Below are positions 16,180 to 25,173 of a stretch of 64,000 bases of DNA, piece after piece. Numbering within the stretch: the first letter of the stretch is position 1; every line of letters starts with the position of its first letter. The notes beneath the pieces are model-generated. The model was not told the origin of the DNA, did no database searches, and saw only the letters and a list, made by a program, of their open reading frames with translations. This DNA comes from Sinorhizobium terangae. Lineage in GTDB: Bacteria > Pseudomonadota > Alphaproteobacteria > Rhizobiales > Rhizobiaceae. The stretch covers positions 2,029,509 through 2,093,508 of the forward strand of contig NZ_CP121660.1 of assembly GCF_029714365.1 (NCBI RefSeq), in the 5' to 3' direction. The translations under genes were made by a program, and so were the position numbers.

Positions 16180-17274
16180 ATGGCAAAAGACAACGGACGC
16201 AACGTGACGCGGAAGGAAGCGAGCGGTGGCCGGCCGACGATGACGGACGTGGCGCGCATCGCCGGCGTGTCGCAATCGAGCGTGTCCCTCGTTCTCAACG
16301 AAATGTCCGGCGCCCGCATTTCGGCTGAAACCAGGGCGCGCGTGCGCGAGGCAGCGCAAAAGATCGGCTACAGGCTGCCCAACACAAGACAGGATCTTGC
16401 CCAGGCGCCCGCGATCGAGAAGGATACGATCGCTTTCATCGTCGATGAGATCTCCACGAGCCCGCATCCGGTCGTCAGCCTCGACGGGATTCGCGACTAT
16501 GCATTCGAGCAGGGCCTGCTCGTCTCCGCCCACGCGACCCGTTCCAACCCTGACCTGGAGAGCGCGGTGCTGCGCGCCGTTTTGCGTGACCCGGCGATCG
16601 CCGGTGTCATCTACGCGACCATCTTCACCCGCAAGGTCAGCGTCCCGCCCGAACTCGCAAACATTCCGACTGTGCTGTTGAACTGCTATGCCGAGCCGCG
16701 CCAGCATATGGCGATCGTGCCGGGAGAGGTCGCCGGCGGCTTCGCGGCAACGGCGCATCTGACCTCCCTCGGACATCGACGCATCGGCTTCATCAACGGC
16801 GAACCGTGGATGGACGCCGCGTTCGACCGCCTCAAGGGCTACAAGCAGGCGCTCGCCACGGCCGACGTCGCCTTCGACGAGGCATTGGTGCGCGACGGCG
16901 ACTGGCTGCCGCTACGCGGCTACGAGGCGGGCCTCGATCTGCTCGCCATGGAAAATCCCCCGACCGCGATCTTCTGCGGCAACGATCTGATGGCGATCGG
17001 CGTGCTGGAGGCAGCTTCCGAGCGCGGGCTGCGCGTGCCAGAGGACCTGTCGGTGATGGGCTACGACGATCAGGAACTTGCGCGCTACACGCATCCGCCA
17101 CTCTCGACGCTGGTGCTGCCGAACTATGAAATGGGCCAGAAGGCGGCGGAAATTCTGATCGATATGGCGATCCATGGAAAAAGGCCGCGTCCCATGACGA
17201 TCAAGGTCGATGGGCCGCTGGTCCAACGGGGGACGACCGCGATGCTCTCGCACGCGTCCGCACGCAGGCGCTGA
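16180..17274 (+). CDS. LacI-family repressor of the sugar ABC operon
   Basis: 364 residues from ATG 16180 (AGGGGA 5 bases upstream); an in-frame ATG at 16135 would add 15 residues but overlaps the operator region. The LacI helix-turn-helix and hinge are at [20 protein letters not shown] and [19 protein letters not shown]. The rest is a periplasmic-binding-protein-like effector domain with [11 protein letters not shown] and [17 protein letters not shown]. It probably binds the imported sugar or a metabolite. It is divergent from the ABC operon and its 3' end faces the peptide ABC operon across a bidirectional terminator. Confidence 0.9.
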   Translation: MAKDNGRNVTRKEASGGRPTMTDVARIAGVSQSSVSLVLNEMSGARISAETRARVREAAQKIGYRLPNTRQDLAQAPAIEKDTIAFIVDEISTSPHPVVSLDGIRDYAFEQGLLVSAHATRSNPDLESAVLRAVLRDPAIAGVIYATIFTRKVSVPPELANIPTVLLNCYAEPRQHMAIVPGEVAGGFAATAHLTSLGHRRIGFINGEPWMDAAFDRLKGYKQALATADVAFDEALVRDGDWLPLRGYEAGLDLLAMENPPTAIFCGNDLMAIGVLEAASERGLRVPEDLSVMGYDDQELARYTHPPLSTLVLPNYEMGQKAAEILIDMAIHGKRPRPMTIKVDGPLVQRGTTAMLSHASARRR

Positions 17275-17286
17275 CGCAGAGGAGCG

Positions 17287-17323
17287 AAAAAAGCGCCGGC
17301 CCCGCGAGGCCGGCACTGTTTTT
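17287..17323. terminator. Bidirectional rho-independent terminator
   Basis: GCCGGCC (17295-17301) pairs with GGCCGGC (17308-17314). A T-run follows on the plus strand (17319-17323) and six A's precede the stem (17287-17292), so a T-run follows on the minus strand too. It lies between the 3' ends of the convergent lacI-type and ABC ATPase genes. Confidence 0.85.
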
Positions 17324-17335
17324 CGCCAATCCCCG

Positions 17336-18334
17336 TCACGCGGGCAGTTGAATCGCACTCACGTGGCCGGCGTAAAGTTCCTTGGCAAAAATGCAGGCGG
17401 CAGTATGCGCCGGCGACACGGTCGTGTGCAGTGGCGGCGTTTGCGCGCAAGCATCAACCGCGAGCGGGCACCGTGTCCGGAAACGGCAGCCGGACGGCGG
17501 GTTAGTCGGGCTTGGAATTTCGCCCGCTATCAGTGGAACCTTGCGCTGTCGTTCCACGATCGGGTTCGCGTCTGGTACCGACGCCAAAAGGAGCTGTGTG
17601 TACGGATGACTCGGCCGCTCATAAAGTTCTGCCGAGGGACCAAGCTCGACGATCTTGCCGAGGTACATCACATAGACGCGCGTGGCCGCCTGCCGGACGA
17701 GCGCCAGATCATGCGCGATAAACAGGCAGGCCACGCCGAGGTCCTGCCGCAAACTCAAGAACAGGTTCATAACTTGCGCACGGATTGACAGATCGAGCGC
17801 GCTGACCGGCTCGTCGCAGATCAGGACTCGCGGCTCTACCGCGAGCGCACGGGCAATTGCGACGCGCTGCCGCTGCCCACCGGAAAGCTCGCGTGTGAAC
17901 CGGTCACGCACCGCTGCAGCGAGTCCGACTTGATCGAGCAGTTCCGCTGTACGTGCTATGCGCTTCTCCGCAGAGGTCATCCCGCCGATGATGAGTGCTT
18001 CTTCAATGGCTTCACCGATGGTCTGGCGGTCATTGAGGGAGGCATAGGGGTCCTGAAACACATATTGGATCGCACGACGTGCTTCGCGTAATCGCTTGCC
18101 GGACAGGGAACCAAGATCGACGCCATCCAGGACGACCTTTCCCGATCTTGGCGTTTCAAGACCGACGATAGAGCGCCCCAACGTCGACTTTCCGCATCCC
18201 GATTCGCCGACCAGTCCAACGATCTCGCCCGGATGAAGAGCGATCGATACATCATCGACCGCCTTTACCGGCTTACCCCTGACGGTTCCGGTGAAACTCG
18301 TAACAAGATGGTCAACTTCCAGAACAGGTTTCAT
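17336..18334 (-). CDS. Oligopeptide/dipeptide-type ABC ATP-binding protein (DppF/OppF-like)
   Basis: 332 residues. Walker A GLVGESGCGKSTLGRS near residue 40, the Q-loop in QYVFQDPYASL, signature LSGGQRQRVAIARAL and Walker B LICDEPVSALD. The C-terminal oligopeptide-ABC extension carries Cys residues (GCRFRTRCPLAVDAC), which in this family can hold an iron-sulfur cluster. Its ATG overlaps the preceding ATPase stop by 4 bases (ATGA). It is the last gene of the six-gene operon. Confidence 0.92.
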   Translation of the reverse strand: MKPVLEVDHLVTSFTGTVRGKPVKAVDDVSIALHPGEIVGLVGESGCGKSTLGRSIVGLETPRSGKVVLDGVDLGSLSGKRLREARRAIQYVFQDPYASLNDRQTIGEAIEEALIIGGMTSAEKRIARTAELLDQVGLAAAVRDRFTRELSGGQRQRVAIARALAVEPRVLICDEPVSALDLSIRAQVMNLFLSLRQDLGVACLFIAHDLALVRQAATRVYVMYLGKIVELGPSAELYERPSHPYTQLLLASVPDANPIVERQRKVPLIAGEIPSPTNPPSGCRFRTRCPLAVDACAQTPPLHTTVSPAHTAACIFAKELYAGHVSAIQLPA

Positions 18335-19332
18335 CCGATGCGTTCCTTGCAGCTTGTGTTGAGCACCGGACAGGCAGCGAATATGGCCGCATCAACGGTG
18401 CGTTCGAGTTTGGGACGATGTGTGCGGCACGCCGGCACTGAATGTGGACAGCGTGGTTCGAAAGCGCAGCCTGGAATGGGCGCAGAAAGCACCGGCGGCA
18501 TTCCGGGCAAGCCGCGGAACGGCGCTCCGACCGGATCCGACCGACTTGGAATCGCGTCGATCAGACCCATCGTATAGGGATGCCGTGGGCTCACCAGAAC
18601 CTTTTCGACAGGCCCTGTTTCGACGTTGCGTCCGGCATACATCACCACGACGCGGTCGGCCGCACTTGCGACCACGCCCATGTCATGGGTGATCAGCACC
18701 ATCGCCATTTCCAGTTTTGCCTGGATCTCCTTGAGAAGCTTCAGGATCTGGGCCTGGACGGTCACATCGAGTGCGGTCGTCGGCTCGTCGGCGATCAGAA
18801 GCTTGGGTTCCGCGGCAACGGCAATCGCGATCATGACGCGCTGACGCAGACCGCCGGATAGTTCGTGCGGATATTGCCTCAGTCGCGCGGACGGATCTGA
18901 AATTCCGACCAAGCGAATGAGGTCGAGCGCCCGCGCTTCGGCCGCCCTTGCGGTCATGCCGAGATGATATTCCGCCATCTCGGCAATCTGCCTTCCGATG
19001 GCACGAGCGGGATTGAGCGCACTCATCGGATCCTGAAAGATGAAACCGACCGATTTGCCTCGCAAGGCTCGAAGGCTGTCCTCGCCAGCACCGACGAGTT
19101 CCATTCCATCAAATCGGATCGAACCCGATACATCCGCCACCACACCGATAGGCGCAAGGCCGAGCGGGGCGAAATTCATCACGGTCTTGCCGCTGCCGCT
19201 CTCCCCCACGACTGCCAAGGTTTCGCGGCGATTGAGACTGTAGCTGACACCATCGACGGGACGCACGGCTGTCTGTGCTGTCAAAAGATCGACGGTAAGG
19301 TTCGTGACCTCGAGAAGCGGTTGCTTGGTCAT
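18331..19332 (-). CDS. Oligopeptide/dipeptide-type ABC ATP-binding protein (DppD/OppD-like)
   Basis: 333 residues. Walker A VVGESGSGKTVM, Q-loop FIFQDPMSALNPA, signature ELSGGLRQRVMIAIAV, Walker B LLIADEPTTALDVT, and the Cys-containing tail CAFEPRCPHSVPAC. The 70 extra codons of the longer frame lie inside the permease gene, so ATG 19332 is the start; it overlaps the permease stop by 4 bases. It forms a heterodimer with the DppF-like ATPase to power uptake. Confidence 0.92.
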   Translation of the reverse strand: MTKQPLLEVTNLTVDLLTAQTAVRPVDGVSYSLNRRETLAVVGESGSGKTVMNFAPLGLAPIGVVADVSGSIRFDGMELVGAGEDSLRALRGKSVGFIFQDPMSALNPARAIGRQIAEMAEYHLGMTARAAEARALDLIRLVGISDPSARLRQYPHELSGGLRQRVMIAIAVAAEPKLLIADEPTTALDVTVQAQILKLLKEIQAKLEMAMVLITHDMGVVASAADRVVVMYAGRNVETGPVEKVLVSPRHPYTMGLIDAIPSRSDPVGAPFRGLPGMPPVLSAPIPGCAFEPRCPHSVPACRTHRPKLERTVDAAIFAACPVLNTSCKERIG

Positions 19333-20222
19333 ACGGCAGTTTCCTTTGTCCAGAGTGCCGTTACACGGCGGCGGCTGGCGAGCAGAGCGGAGCCAAGCGG
19401 TTTCGGCACACGGTTCAGAGCAACGGCTTCGCCAAGAATGTTGAACCCGATAACCGCGAAGGTCAGCGCAATTCCGGGCAGCATCACTTGTCTTGGATCG
19501 GCCTCCAGATACGGAAGCGCGTCGACCAGCATCTGTCCCCATTCCGGAGTCGGTGGCTGGATGCCGAGCCCGAGGAAGCTCAAGGTGGCAATGGCGAGCG
19601 CAACGGCGCCGGCATCAGCCGTGGCATAGACAAGCACTGCGCCGAGAGTCGCCGGCAGCAAATGAACGAAATAGATGCGTAAGGGGCTGGCACCGAGCAC
19701 CCGCAGCGCTTCCATGTGCGGCCGGTTCATGGCGTTCACGGCAACTGCTCGACTGATGCGCGCACTGCCCGGCCACCACGCGAGCGCCAGCGCGAGGATC
19801 ATATTCCAATAGCTCGCCCCGAAGATGCCAATCACCGCCAGCGAAACAATCAAGCTGGGGATGGCGAGACCGACGTCGACGATGCGCATCAGGACCTCAT
19901 CCGTCCAGCCGCGCCGATAACCCGCAATCGTGCCGATGGCGATGCCGATCGAATGGGCCAGGGCCAGCACCAGGCACACGCCGACGAGCGAAGTGCGAGC
20001 AGCCATTATGAGGCGGCTCAGGGTATCGCGTCCGAGATGGTCGACGCCTAGCCAATGCGCCGTTGACGGGCCCTCTCCCGCAATCAGCAGGTTTTGAGCG
20101 TTCGGGTCGTGTGGCGCAAGGAACGGCGCGAAAGCGCCTGCAAAAACGAAGAAGCCGATGGCCACTACCGCTGCGCGCGGCATCCGTTTCAGCGCTCCGA
20201 GGAACGTGGAAGCAATATTCAT
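19329..20222 (-). CDS. Peptide-type ABC permease (DppC/OppC-like)
   Basis: 297 residues with an N-terminal membrane anchor, the periplasmic motif HWLGVDHLGRDTLSRLI near residue 57 diagnostic of DppC-type permeases, and the EAA loop (EALRVLGASPLRIYFVHLLP) that docks with the ATPase. It starts two bases after the stop of the other permease, with which it forms the channel. Confidence 0.92.
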   Translation of the reverse strand: MNIASTFLGALKRMPRAAVVAIGFFVFAGAFAPFLAPHDPNAQNLLIAGEGPSTAHWLGVDHLGRDTLSRLIMAARTSLVGVCLVLALAHSIGIAIGTIAGYRRGWTDEVLMRIVDVGLAIPSLIVSLAVIGIFGASYWNMILALALAWWPGSARISRAVAVNAMNRPHMEALRVLGASPLRIYFVHLLPATLGAVLVYATADAGAVALAIATLSFLGLGIQPPTPEWGQMLVDALPYLEADPRQVMLPGIALTFAVIGFNILGEAVALNRVPKPLGSALLASRRRVTALWTKETAV

Positions 20223-20224
20223 GG

Positions 20225-21160
20225 TTAAGTCCTCTGACGACGCTGACGCGGATCGGTAAGCATCATCGCAATGTCGACGATCACGTTCAAAATGATGAAG
20301 AAGGTGATGAAGATCAGCAGACAGGCCTGCACCACCATGAAGTCGCGGAATCGCACACCGGTAAGAAACAGGTCCGCGATTCCCTGCCAGGCAAACAGCG
20401 GCTCCACCACTACCGCTCCGACCACCATGACGCCCACTTGTGTGCCGAGCGCGTTAAGGTAGGTGGGGGCGATGTTGGGAAGCGCGTCTCGAATGAGAAT
20501 ACGAGGGCGGCTGAAGCCTTTGCTCATGGCCGTCTGGACAAAAGGACGCGCCATGACTTCTTCCAGCCCGACGCGGATTACGCGGCTGAGCACCGCGGCC
20601 GGCAGAAACCCCAACGTGAGCCATGGAAGAATGAAGCTTGCAAACCCGTCGTAGCCGAAAGTAGGAAAGAGCCGCAGCGACACCGAGAAGGCATAGACCA
20701 GCAACGCTCCCACGAAGAAGGAGGGCGTGGAGGCGCCGAGAAGCGCCAGCCCCCGCGTCAGGTGGTCGGGAAGCCGGTGGGCAGCGAGCGCGCCAGCAAA
20801 TCCGAGGACGAGACTGAGCACGAAGGCGACGGCCGCCCCTCCGGCGACGAGCGTCGCTGTCACCGATAGCCGGCTTCTGAGCGACGCACCGACCTCCTCG
20901 CCGGTTTTATAAGAGATCCCGAAATCTCCCTGCGCCGCGCCCGTCAGCCAGTCGGCGTAGCGGATAAGAAGCGGCTTGTTGAGGCCGATCTCCTCTGCCA
21001 CTTTGGCGATGTCCTCCTTGGTGGCCGTCGGCGTCCTCAACTCGGCAATCAGGATTGCCACATTGCCTGGCGCTGAAACCACCAGCGTAAAGCAGAGCAG
21101 CGATGCCAGAAACAAAAGGATGACGGCATTGCGTGCTCTTTTGACGATAAAGCGGATCAC
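20225..21160 (-). CDS. Peptide-type ABC permease (DppB/OppB-like)
   Basis: 311 residues. It opens with the usual DppB-type segment (IRFIVKRARNAVILLFLASL), and the EAA-like loop near TAMSKGFSRPRILIRDALPN contacts the ATPase. The start is GTG 21160, supported by GAGGAG 5 bases upstream; the longer frame runs back into the binding-protein gene. It begins 10 bp after that gene. Confidence 0.92.
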   Translation of the reverse strand: MIRFIVKRARNAVILLFLASLLCFTLVVSAPGNVAILIAELRTPTATKEDIAKVAEEIGLNKPLLIRYADWLTGAAQGDFGISYKTGEEVGASLRSRLSVTATLVAGGAAVAFVLSLVLGFAGALAAHRLPDHLTRGLALLGASTPSFFVGALLVYAFSVSLRLFPTFGYDGFASFILPWLTLGFLPAAVLSRVIRVGLEEVMARPFVQTAMSKGFSRPRILIRDALPNIAPTYLNALGTQVGVMVVGAVVVEPLFAWQGIADLFLTGVRFRDFMVVQACLLIFITFFIILNVIVDIAMMLTDPRQRRQRT

Positions 21161-21170
21161 CGTCTCCTCC

Positions 21171-22769
21171 TCATTCCACCAGCGAAATGTGCTCGTAGGG
21201 CATGTCGTATTCGGTCGCTGGACCCTCGAAGCCGCTGACGCGGTCCGAATGGGCCCAGATGCCCGGTACAAGCAGGAGCGGTGCGATCGCGTCATTATCG
21301 TGCAGCCAGTCGTAGACTTTCTGAAGCGCTGCACCCATTTCGTCTTCCGACGCAGACATTGCGGCCGTCACCAGCGGGTCAAGATGCTCCGCATCGATGA
21401 ACAGCTTTCCGTCGACGCCATTGTCGTAAGTCGAAAGGAACAGCCCGACGATCGTACCGAACGGCTCGTAAGGAGCGCCGAAGGTCTGAAAGAAGGCGAG
21501 ATCGAATTTGCGTTCGGGGATATCGCTGTGCCGTGACGCGTGATCGACCGAGCGGATCGTCACCTGGATGCCAAGCTCCATCAACTCTGACTGGATGACC
21601 TCGGCCACGGACCGAGAGCCCGGAATCTGCTCCTCGCTGACGACGAGTTCGAGCGCCAGTTGCTGGCCGTTCTTCGAACGCACCGGTTCACCGGTCCAGC
21701 CTGCTTCCTCAAGGAGGGCCTTCGCTGCCTCGATGTCGCGGACCGGCGTTTCGTAGCGGTTGCCCGACATCGGCACGTTCGGCGAGAACAGGTTTCCAGT
21801 AGAAGCCGCAAGGCCGCGATAAAGAACCTGGGAGATCGCCGTTCGATCGATGCCGATATTGATAGCCTTGCGTACCGTGGGATCCTTCAAAGCGTCTACA
21901 CGATCGGGATTGAAAGCCATCACCATCGTCGTGGTGCCCGGATCGATCACGACTTGGACGCCCGCTGCACTCAGGGTTTGCGCCTCCGTAGCGGTGAGCG
22001 GCGACGCGAACGCACCCCCGATCAGGTCGATATCACCAGCTCTGAGCGCTGCCATGCGACCGCGGGAGTCCGGCAGAACTCTAACTTCGAGTTTCGGGAA
22101 GGCGGGCTTGTCACCCCAATAGTCTTCGTAGCGCTCGAAGAGGCTTGCCTCGTTGCTACTGCTGCCCTGGCGCCATGGACCGGTTCCAATGGGCTCCTTG
22201 TAGCTTCCATCTTCGCCGACCGAATGCGGGCTCAGGAAGCGGACGGGCCGAACATAGGAAAACTCCTGCAGGAGACCAAGCACCGGTTCGCGGAACAGAA
22301 TTCGCACATGATGGTCGTCGACGATGTCAAGGCCGGCGAAAAGACGCGACGAGTTCATCCAGTTGTTGGCTTCGATTCCGATCCAACGGTCGAGATTCCA
22401 TTTGAGCGCCGCGGCATCAAAAGGCGCCCCGTCGTGGAAAGTCACGCCCTCGCGAAGCGTAATGTTCAGCAACTTGCCGCCGTCTTCCACCGACCATTCC
22501 GTCGCCAGGCCGGGCTCGATGCTCCCGTCATGAGCGTATTTGAACAGCGGCTCGAACAGGAGATCCTGCACGGCAAAGAGGCCGGTGTATTTGTGCGGAT
22601 TGAGATCGCCGGCAGCCTTGGCGATGGCCACCTTTAGTGTGCCCTCCTCCACTGCTGCCGATGCGATGCGGGGAAGCAAGCTTGCACCCGCCGTGACACA
22701 GACAATCCCTGACAATCCGCCCAGGAAATGGCGTCGGTTTATTGTGAACGACGAAATCCTCTTACTCAT
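21171..22769 (-). CDS. Periplasmic substrate-binding protein, peptide ABC family (SBP_bac_5)
   Basis: 532 residues. A Tat-like signal (NRRHFLGGLSG) is followed by a hydrophobic stretch ending ASA-AVEEG. The mature protein is a family 5 solute-binding protein: LNPHKYTGLFAVQDLLFEPL near the start, the conserved LREGVTFHDGAPFDAAALKW, and a long second lobe. Ligands of this family include peptides, nickel and opine-like conjugates. ATG 22769 is favoured because AGGGGA lies 6 bases before it, although ATG 22775 is possible. The PLP lyase gene lies 52 bp upstream in the same operon, suggesting that a sulfur amino acid or its conjugate is imported. Confidence 0.9.
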   Translation of the reverse strand: MSKRISSFTINRRHFLGGLSGIVCVTAGASLLPRIASAAVEEGTLKVAIAKAAGDLNPHKYTGLFAVQDLLFEPLFKYAHDGSIEPGLATEWSVEDGGKLLNITLREGVTFHDGAPFDAAALKWNLDRWIGIEANNWMNSSRLFAGLDIVDDHHVRILFREPVLGLLQEFSYVRPVRFLSPHSVGEDGSYKEPIGTGPWRQGSSSNEASLFERYEDYWGDKPAFPKLEVRVLPDSRGRMAALRAGDIDLIGGAFASPLTATEAQTLSAAGVQVVIDPGTTTMVMAFNPDRVDALKDPTVRKAINIGIDRTAISQVLYRGLAASTGNLFSPNVPMSGNRYETPVRDIEAAKALLEEAGWTGEPVRSKNGQQLALELVVSEEQIPGSRSVAEVIQSELMELGIQVTIRSVDHASRHSDIPERKFDLAFFQTFGAPYEPFGTIVGLFLSTYDNGVDGKLFIDAEHLDPLVTAAMSASEDEMGAALQKVYDWLHDNDAIAPLLLVPGIWAHSDRVSGFEGPATEYDMPYEHISLVE

Positions 22770-22821
22770 CTTCATTCCCCTCTTTTGTTGTTGAGTGTGT
22801 ATTGCGCTCTCTCCAGCGCGG

Positions 22822-24009
22822 TTACCAGGCGCCGCGCACGGCGGCTTTCTCCTCCAAGGCGGCAAGCATCCGCTCGATGTCAGCGCGCAAGTCCTCGCGC
22901 GCCTCAAGGCCTGCACTGACGCGCAGAAGCAGGTCGTCATCCGTCCATTCGGTTGCGCTTCGATTTGCCCGCACCTGCATCGGCGCAACAAGACTGCGCG
23001 TGCCGCCCCAGGATGCCCCAATCGCGAAGACCTGCAGTGTGTCTAGCGTTGCGGCGACGTGGGCGGATACTTCAGGCTTGAACACCACGCTGAAAACGCC
23101 GCTTGCGCCAAGAAAGTCACGCTTCCAGAGTTCATGTCCCGGGCAGCCAGGCATCGGCGGGAACAGGACACGATCGACGAGCGGATGGTCACGGAAAATC
23201 GCTGCCAGTTCCAACGCAGACTCGAATGCATAAGCAAGCCTGACAGGGAGGGTTTCCATGCCGCGCAGCACCAACGCCGCGTCGTCCGGTGACACCCCGA
23301 TCCCGTATCGTCCCAGCACCCCGCGTATCGAACCGGCGAGGGCCTCTGTGGACACTGTGATCGATCCCATGAGGACGTCGGAGTGGCCGGACACGTATTT
23401 CGTCAAAGCCTCCGTGACGATATCAACGCCATGACACAGCGGCTTGTAGTTGAGCGGCGTCGCCCACGTGTTGTCGCATCCGACAAGCGCACCTGCACCA
23501 TGGGCGATCTCGACGATTGCTGGCAGGTCCTGGATTTCCATTGTGGTCGAGCCGGGAGACTCGCACCAGACCATTCGTGTCCGATCGTCGATGCGACGCT
23601 CAAGATCGCGCGGCGAGGAGGGATCATAGAAGCCTGCAGTCACCCCGAGACGTTTCAGGTCATTGGTCGCGAAATCGCGAACTGGAGGGTAGCAGTTGTC
23701 TGCAATGAGAACCTTGTCCCCTGCCCCAACAAACGCGACCATCGAGATTGCATTTGAAGCTTGTCCGGAGGGTGTCAGGAACGTCCTGGCGCCCTGCTCC
23801 AATTGAGTAATCTTTCGCTCCAGCGTGCGTGTCGTTGGTGTTCCGTACAGGCCGTAGGAATAACCGTCCATGCCGCGCGCAGCGCGGTTGGCGTATTCCT
23901 CGGCGGACCTGAACGTGATCGTCGAGCCGCGATGGACTGCGACCCCGAGCGGATCGAAGCCATCGGTCTTTACCTTCGGCGTCACCACACACGTCGTGTG
24001 ATCCTTCAT
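22822..24009 (-). CDS. PLP-dependent Cys/Met-metabolism lyase (cystathionine beta-lyase-like)
   Basis: 395 residues of the trans-sulfuration fold-type I family. Visible are the substrate-phosphate region SGQASNAISM near 81, the Asp that pairs with the PLP nitrogen in CDNTWATPL (D179), and the Schiff-base lysine in TEALTKYVSGHSD (K204). Members cleave C-S bonds (beta- or gamma-elimination) in cystathionine or S-substituted cysteine. It is the first gene of the operon, ahead of a complete Dpp-type transporter and divergent from a LysR regulator. A role in taking up and splitting an S-conjugated amino acid or peptide is an inference. Confidence 0.88.
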   Translation of the reverse strand: MKDHTTCVVTPKVKTDGFDPLGVAVHRGSTITFRSAEEYANRAARGMDGYSYGLYGTPTTRTLERKITQLEQGARTFLTPSGQASNAISMVAFVGAGDKVLIADNCYPPVRDFATNDLKRLGVTAGFYDPSSPRDLERRIDDRTRMVWCESPGSTTMEIQDLPAIVEIAHGAGALVGCDNTWATPLNYKPLCHGVDIVTEALTKYVSGHSDVLMGSITVSTEALAGSIRGVLGRYGIGVSPDDAALVLRGMETLPVRLAYAFESALELAAIFRDHPLVDRVLFPPMPGCPGHELWKRDFLGASGVFSVVFKPEVSAHVAATLDTLQVFAIGASWGGTRSLVAPMQVRANRSATEWTDDDLLLRVSAGLEAREDLRADIERMLAALEEKAAVRGAW

Positions 24010-24062
24010 TCCTGTCTGCTCCTCTTCGTTGCAAGGAGGATTTAAGCAGTTGGCTATCTATT

Positions 24063-24091
24063 CCGTCTAATATTAAGATCGATGCCGTCTA
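24063..24091. promoter_or_regulatory. Candidate LysR binding region
   Basis: CCGTCTA is repeated at 24063-24069 and 24085-24091 (22 bp apart), with the palindrome TAATATTA at 24068-24075 in between. The region lies between the lyase and LysR start codons, where a LysR activator usually binds. Confidence 0.4.
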
Positions 24092-24115
24092 TTCTTGTGG
24101 GTTATAGGGAAATCC

Positions 24116-25057
24116 ATGAATCTGCGTCAGATCGAAGTTTTCCATGCAGTGATGACCAATGGCACAGCCTCACGCGCCGCCGAAGTCCTGAGGATTTCGC
24201 AGCCGGCTGTCAGCAAAGCCATCCAGGAACTCGAGCGCGGCACCGGGCTTGCACTCTTCCATCGGATCAATGGACGGCTGGTGCCGACTTCGGAGGCGCA
24301 GCTTTTCTTTCGCGAGGTCGAGCAGTCCTTCACGGGACTTATTCATCTGCGCAGCGCAGCGGCACGCATTCGCGATTTCGGCTCCGGGGAAATTCGACTG
24401 GCCAGTCTTTCGGCACTCAGCACCAATGTTGTTCCAAAGGCGCTCTACGCGTTTCAAAAACGGCACCCCGAAGTGGCGATTACATTCCAGGCCCGAATGT
24501 CCTCGATGGTGAAGGATCTCGTTAGCTCCGGGCAATTCGATATCGGCCTGGCGGCCGATGAGATCGATTTGGCCGGTGTCGACGCTCAGCCTTTCGCGAA
24601 CTATCGCACGGCCATTGCATTGCCAGCCAATCACCACCTGACGGAGCGGACGGTCATATGTCCCCAGGACCTGCATGGCGAAGCCTTCATCGCACTCGCC
24701 CCGGAGGACACCACCCGGAGGCAGATTGACGCGATCTTCGAGGCTGAGGCGGTGAAGCCGAAGATCGTGCTTGAGACGCCCTACTCGACGACGATATGCG
24801 CGATGGTGAATGCGGGGCTGGGTTGCGGCGTAGTGAACCCGATCACGGCCGAACCATTTCTCGGCAAAAATATCGTCATTCGCCCGTTTGAACGGGCCGT
24901 CTATTTTCGTACACTCCTGCTGTTGCCGCCAAACGGGCGGCCTTCGAAGATTGTGCGGGATCTCATGAGCGAACTGAAAAAGCACGCGAGCGCTGACGAC
25001 GGGACCGCTGCCCCCACCGCCCGTTCCAGCGGGGCGGCCGCGATCGAATTCAGGTAG
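24116..25057 (+). CDS. LysR-family regulator of the lyase/peptide ABC operon
   Basis: 313 residues from ATG 24116 (AGGGA 7 bases upstream). The N-terminal winged helix MNLRQIEVFHAVMTNGTAS...ISQPAVSKAI is characteristic, followed by a LysR effector domain (GEIRLASLSALSTN onward). The last 30 residues (ADDGTAAPTARSSGAAA) look disordered. It is divergent from the lyase operon and most likely activates it in response to the substrate, as is usual for the family. Confidence 0.92.
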   Translation: MNLRQIEVFHAVMTNGTASRAAEVLRISQPAVSKAIQELERGTGLALFHRINGRLVPTSEAQLFFREVEQSFTGLIHLRSAAARIRDFGSGEIRLASLSALSTNVVPKALYAFQKRHPEVAITFQARMSSMVKDLVSSGQFDIGLAADEIDLAGVDAQPFANYRTAIALPANHHLTERTVICPQDLHGEAFIALAPEDTTRRQIDAIFEAEAVKPKIVLETPYSTTICAMVNAGLGCGVVNPITAEPFLGKNIVIRPFERAVYFRTLLLLPPNGRPSKIVRDLMSELKKHASADDGTAAPTARSSGAAAIEFR

Positions 25058-25173
25058 ACGATTCGCCAATACGGGATGATGTGCAGGAGCAAGGCGTGAT
25101 GCGCCGAACGCGCGTTTGACGATCCCTCGCTGAAGTGCGTGATGACTTTCGCAAGCCCATCCGGTCGGACCTC

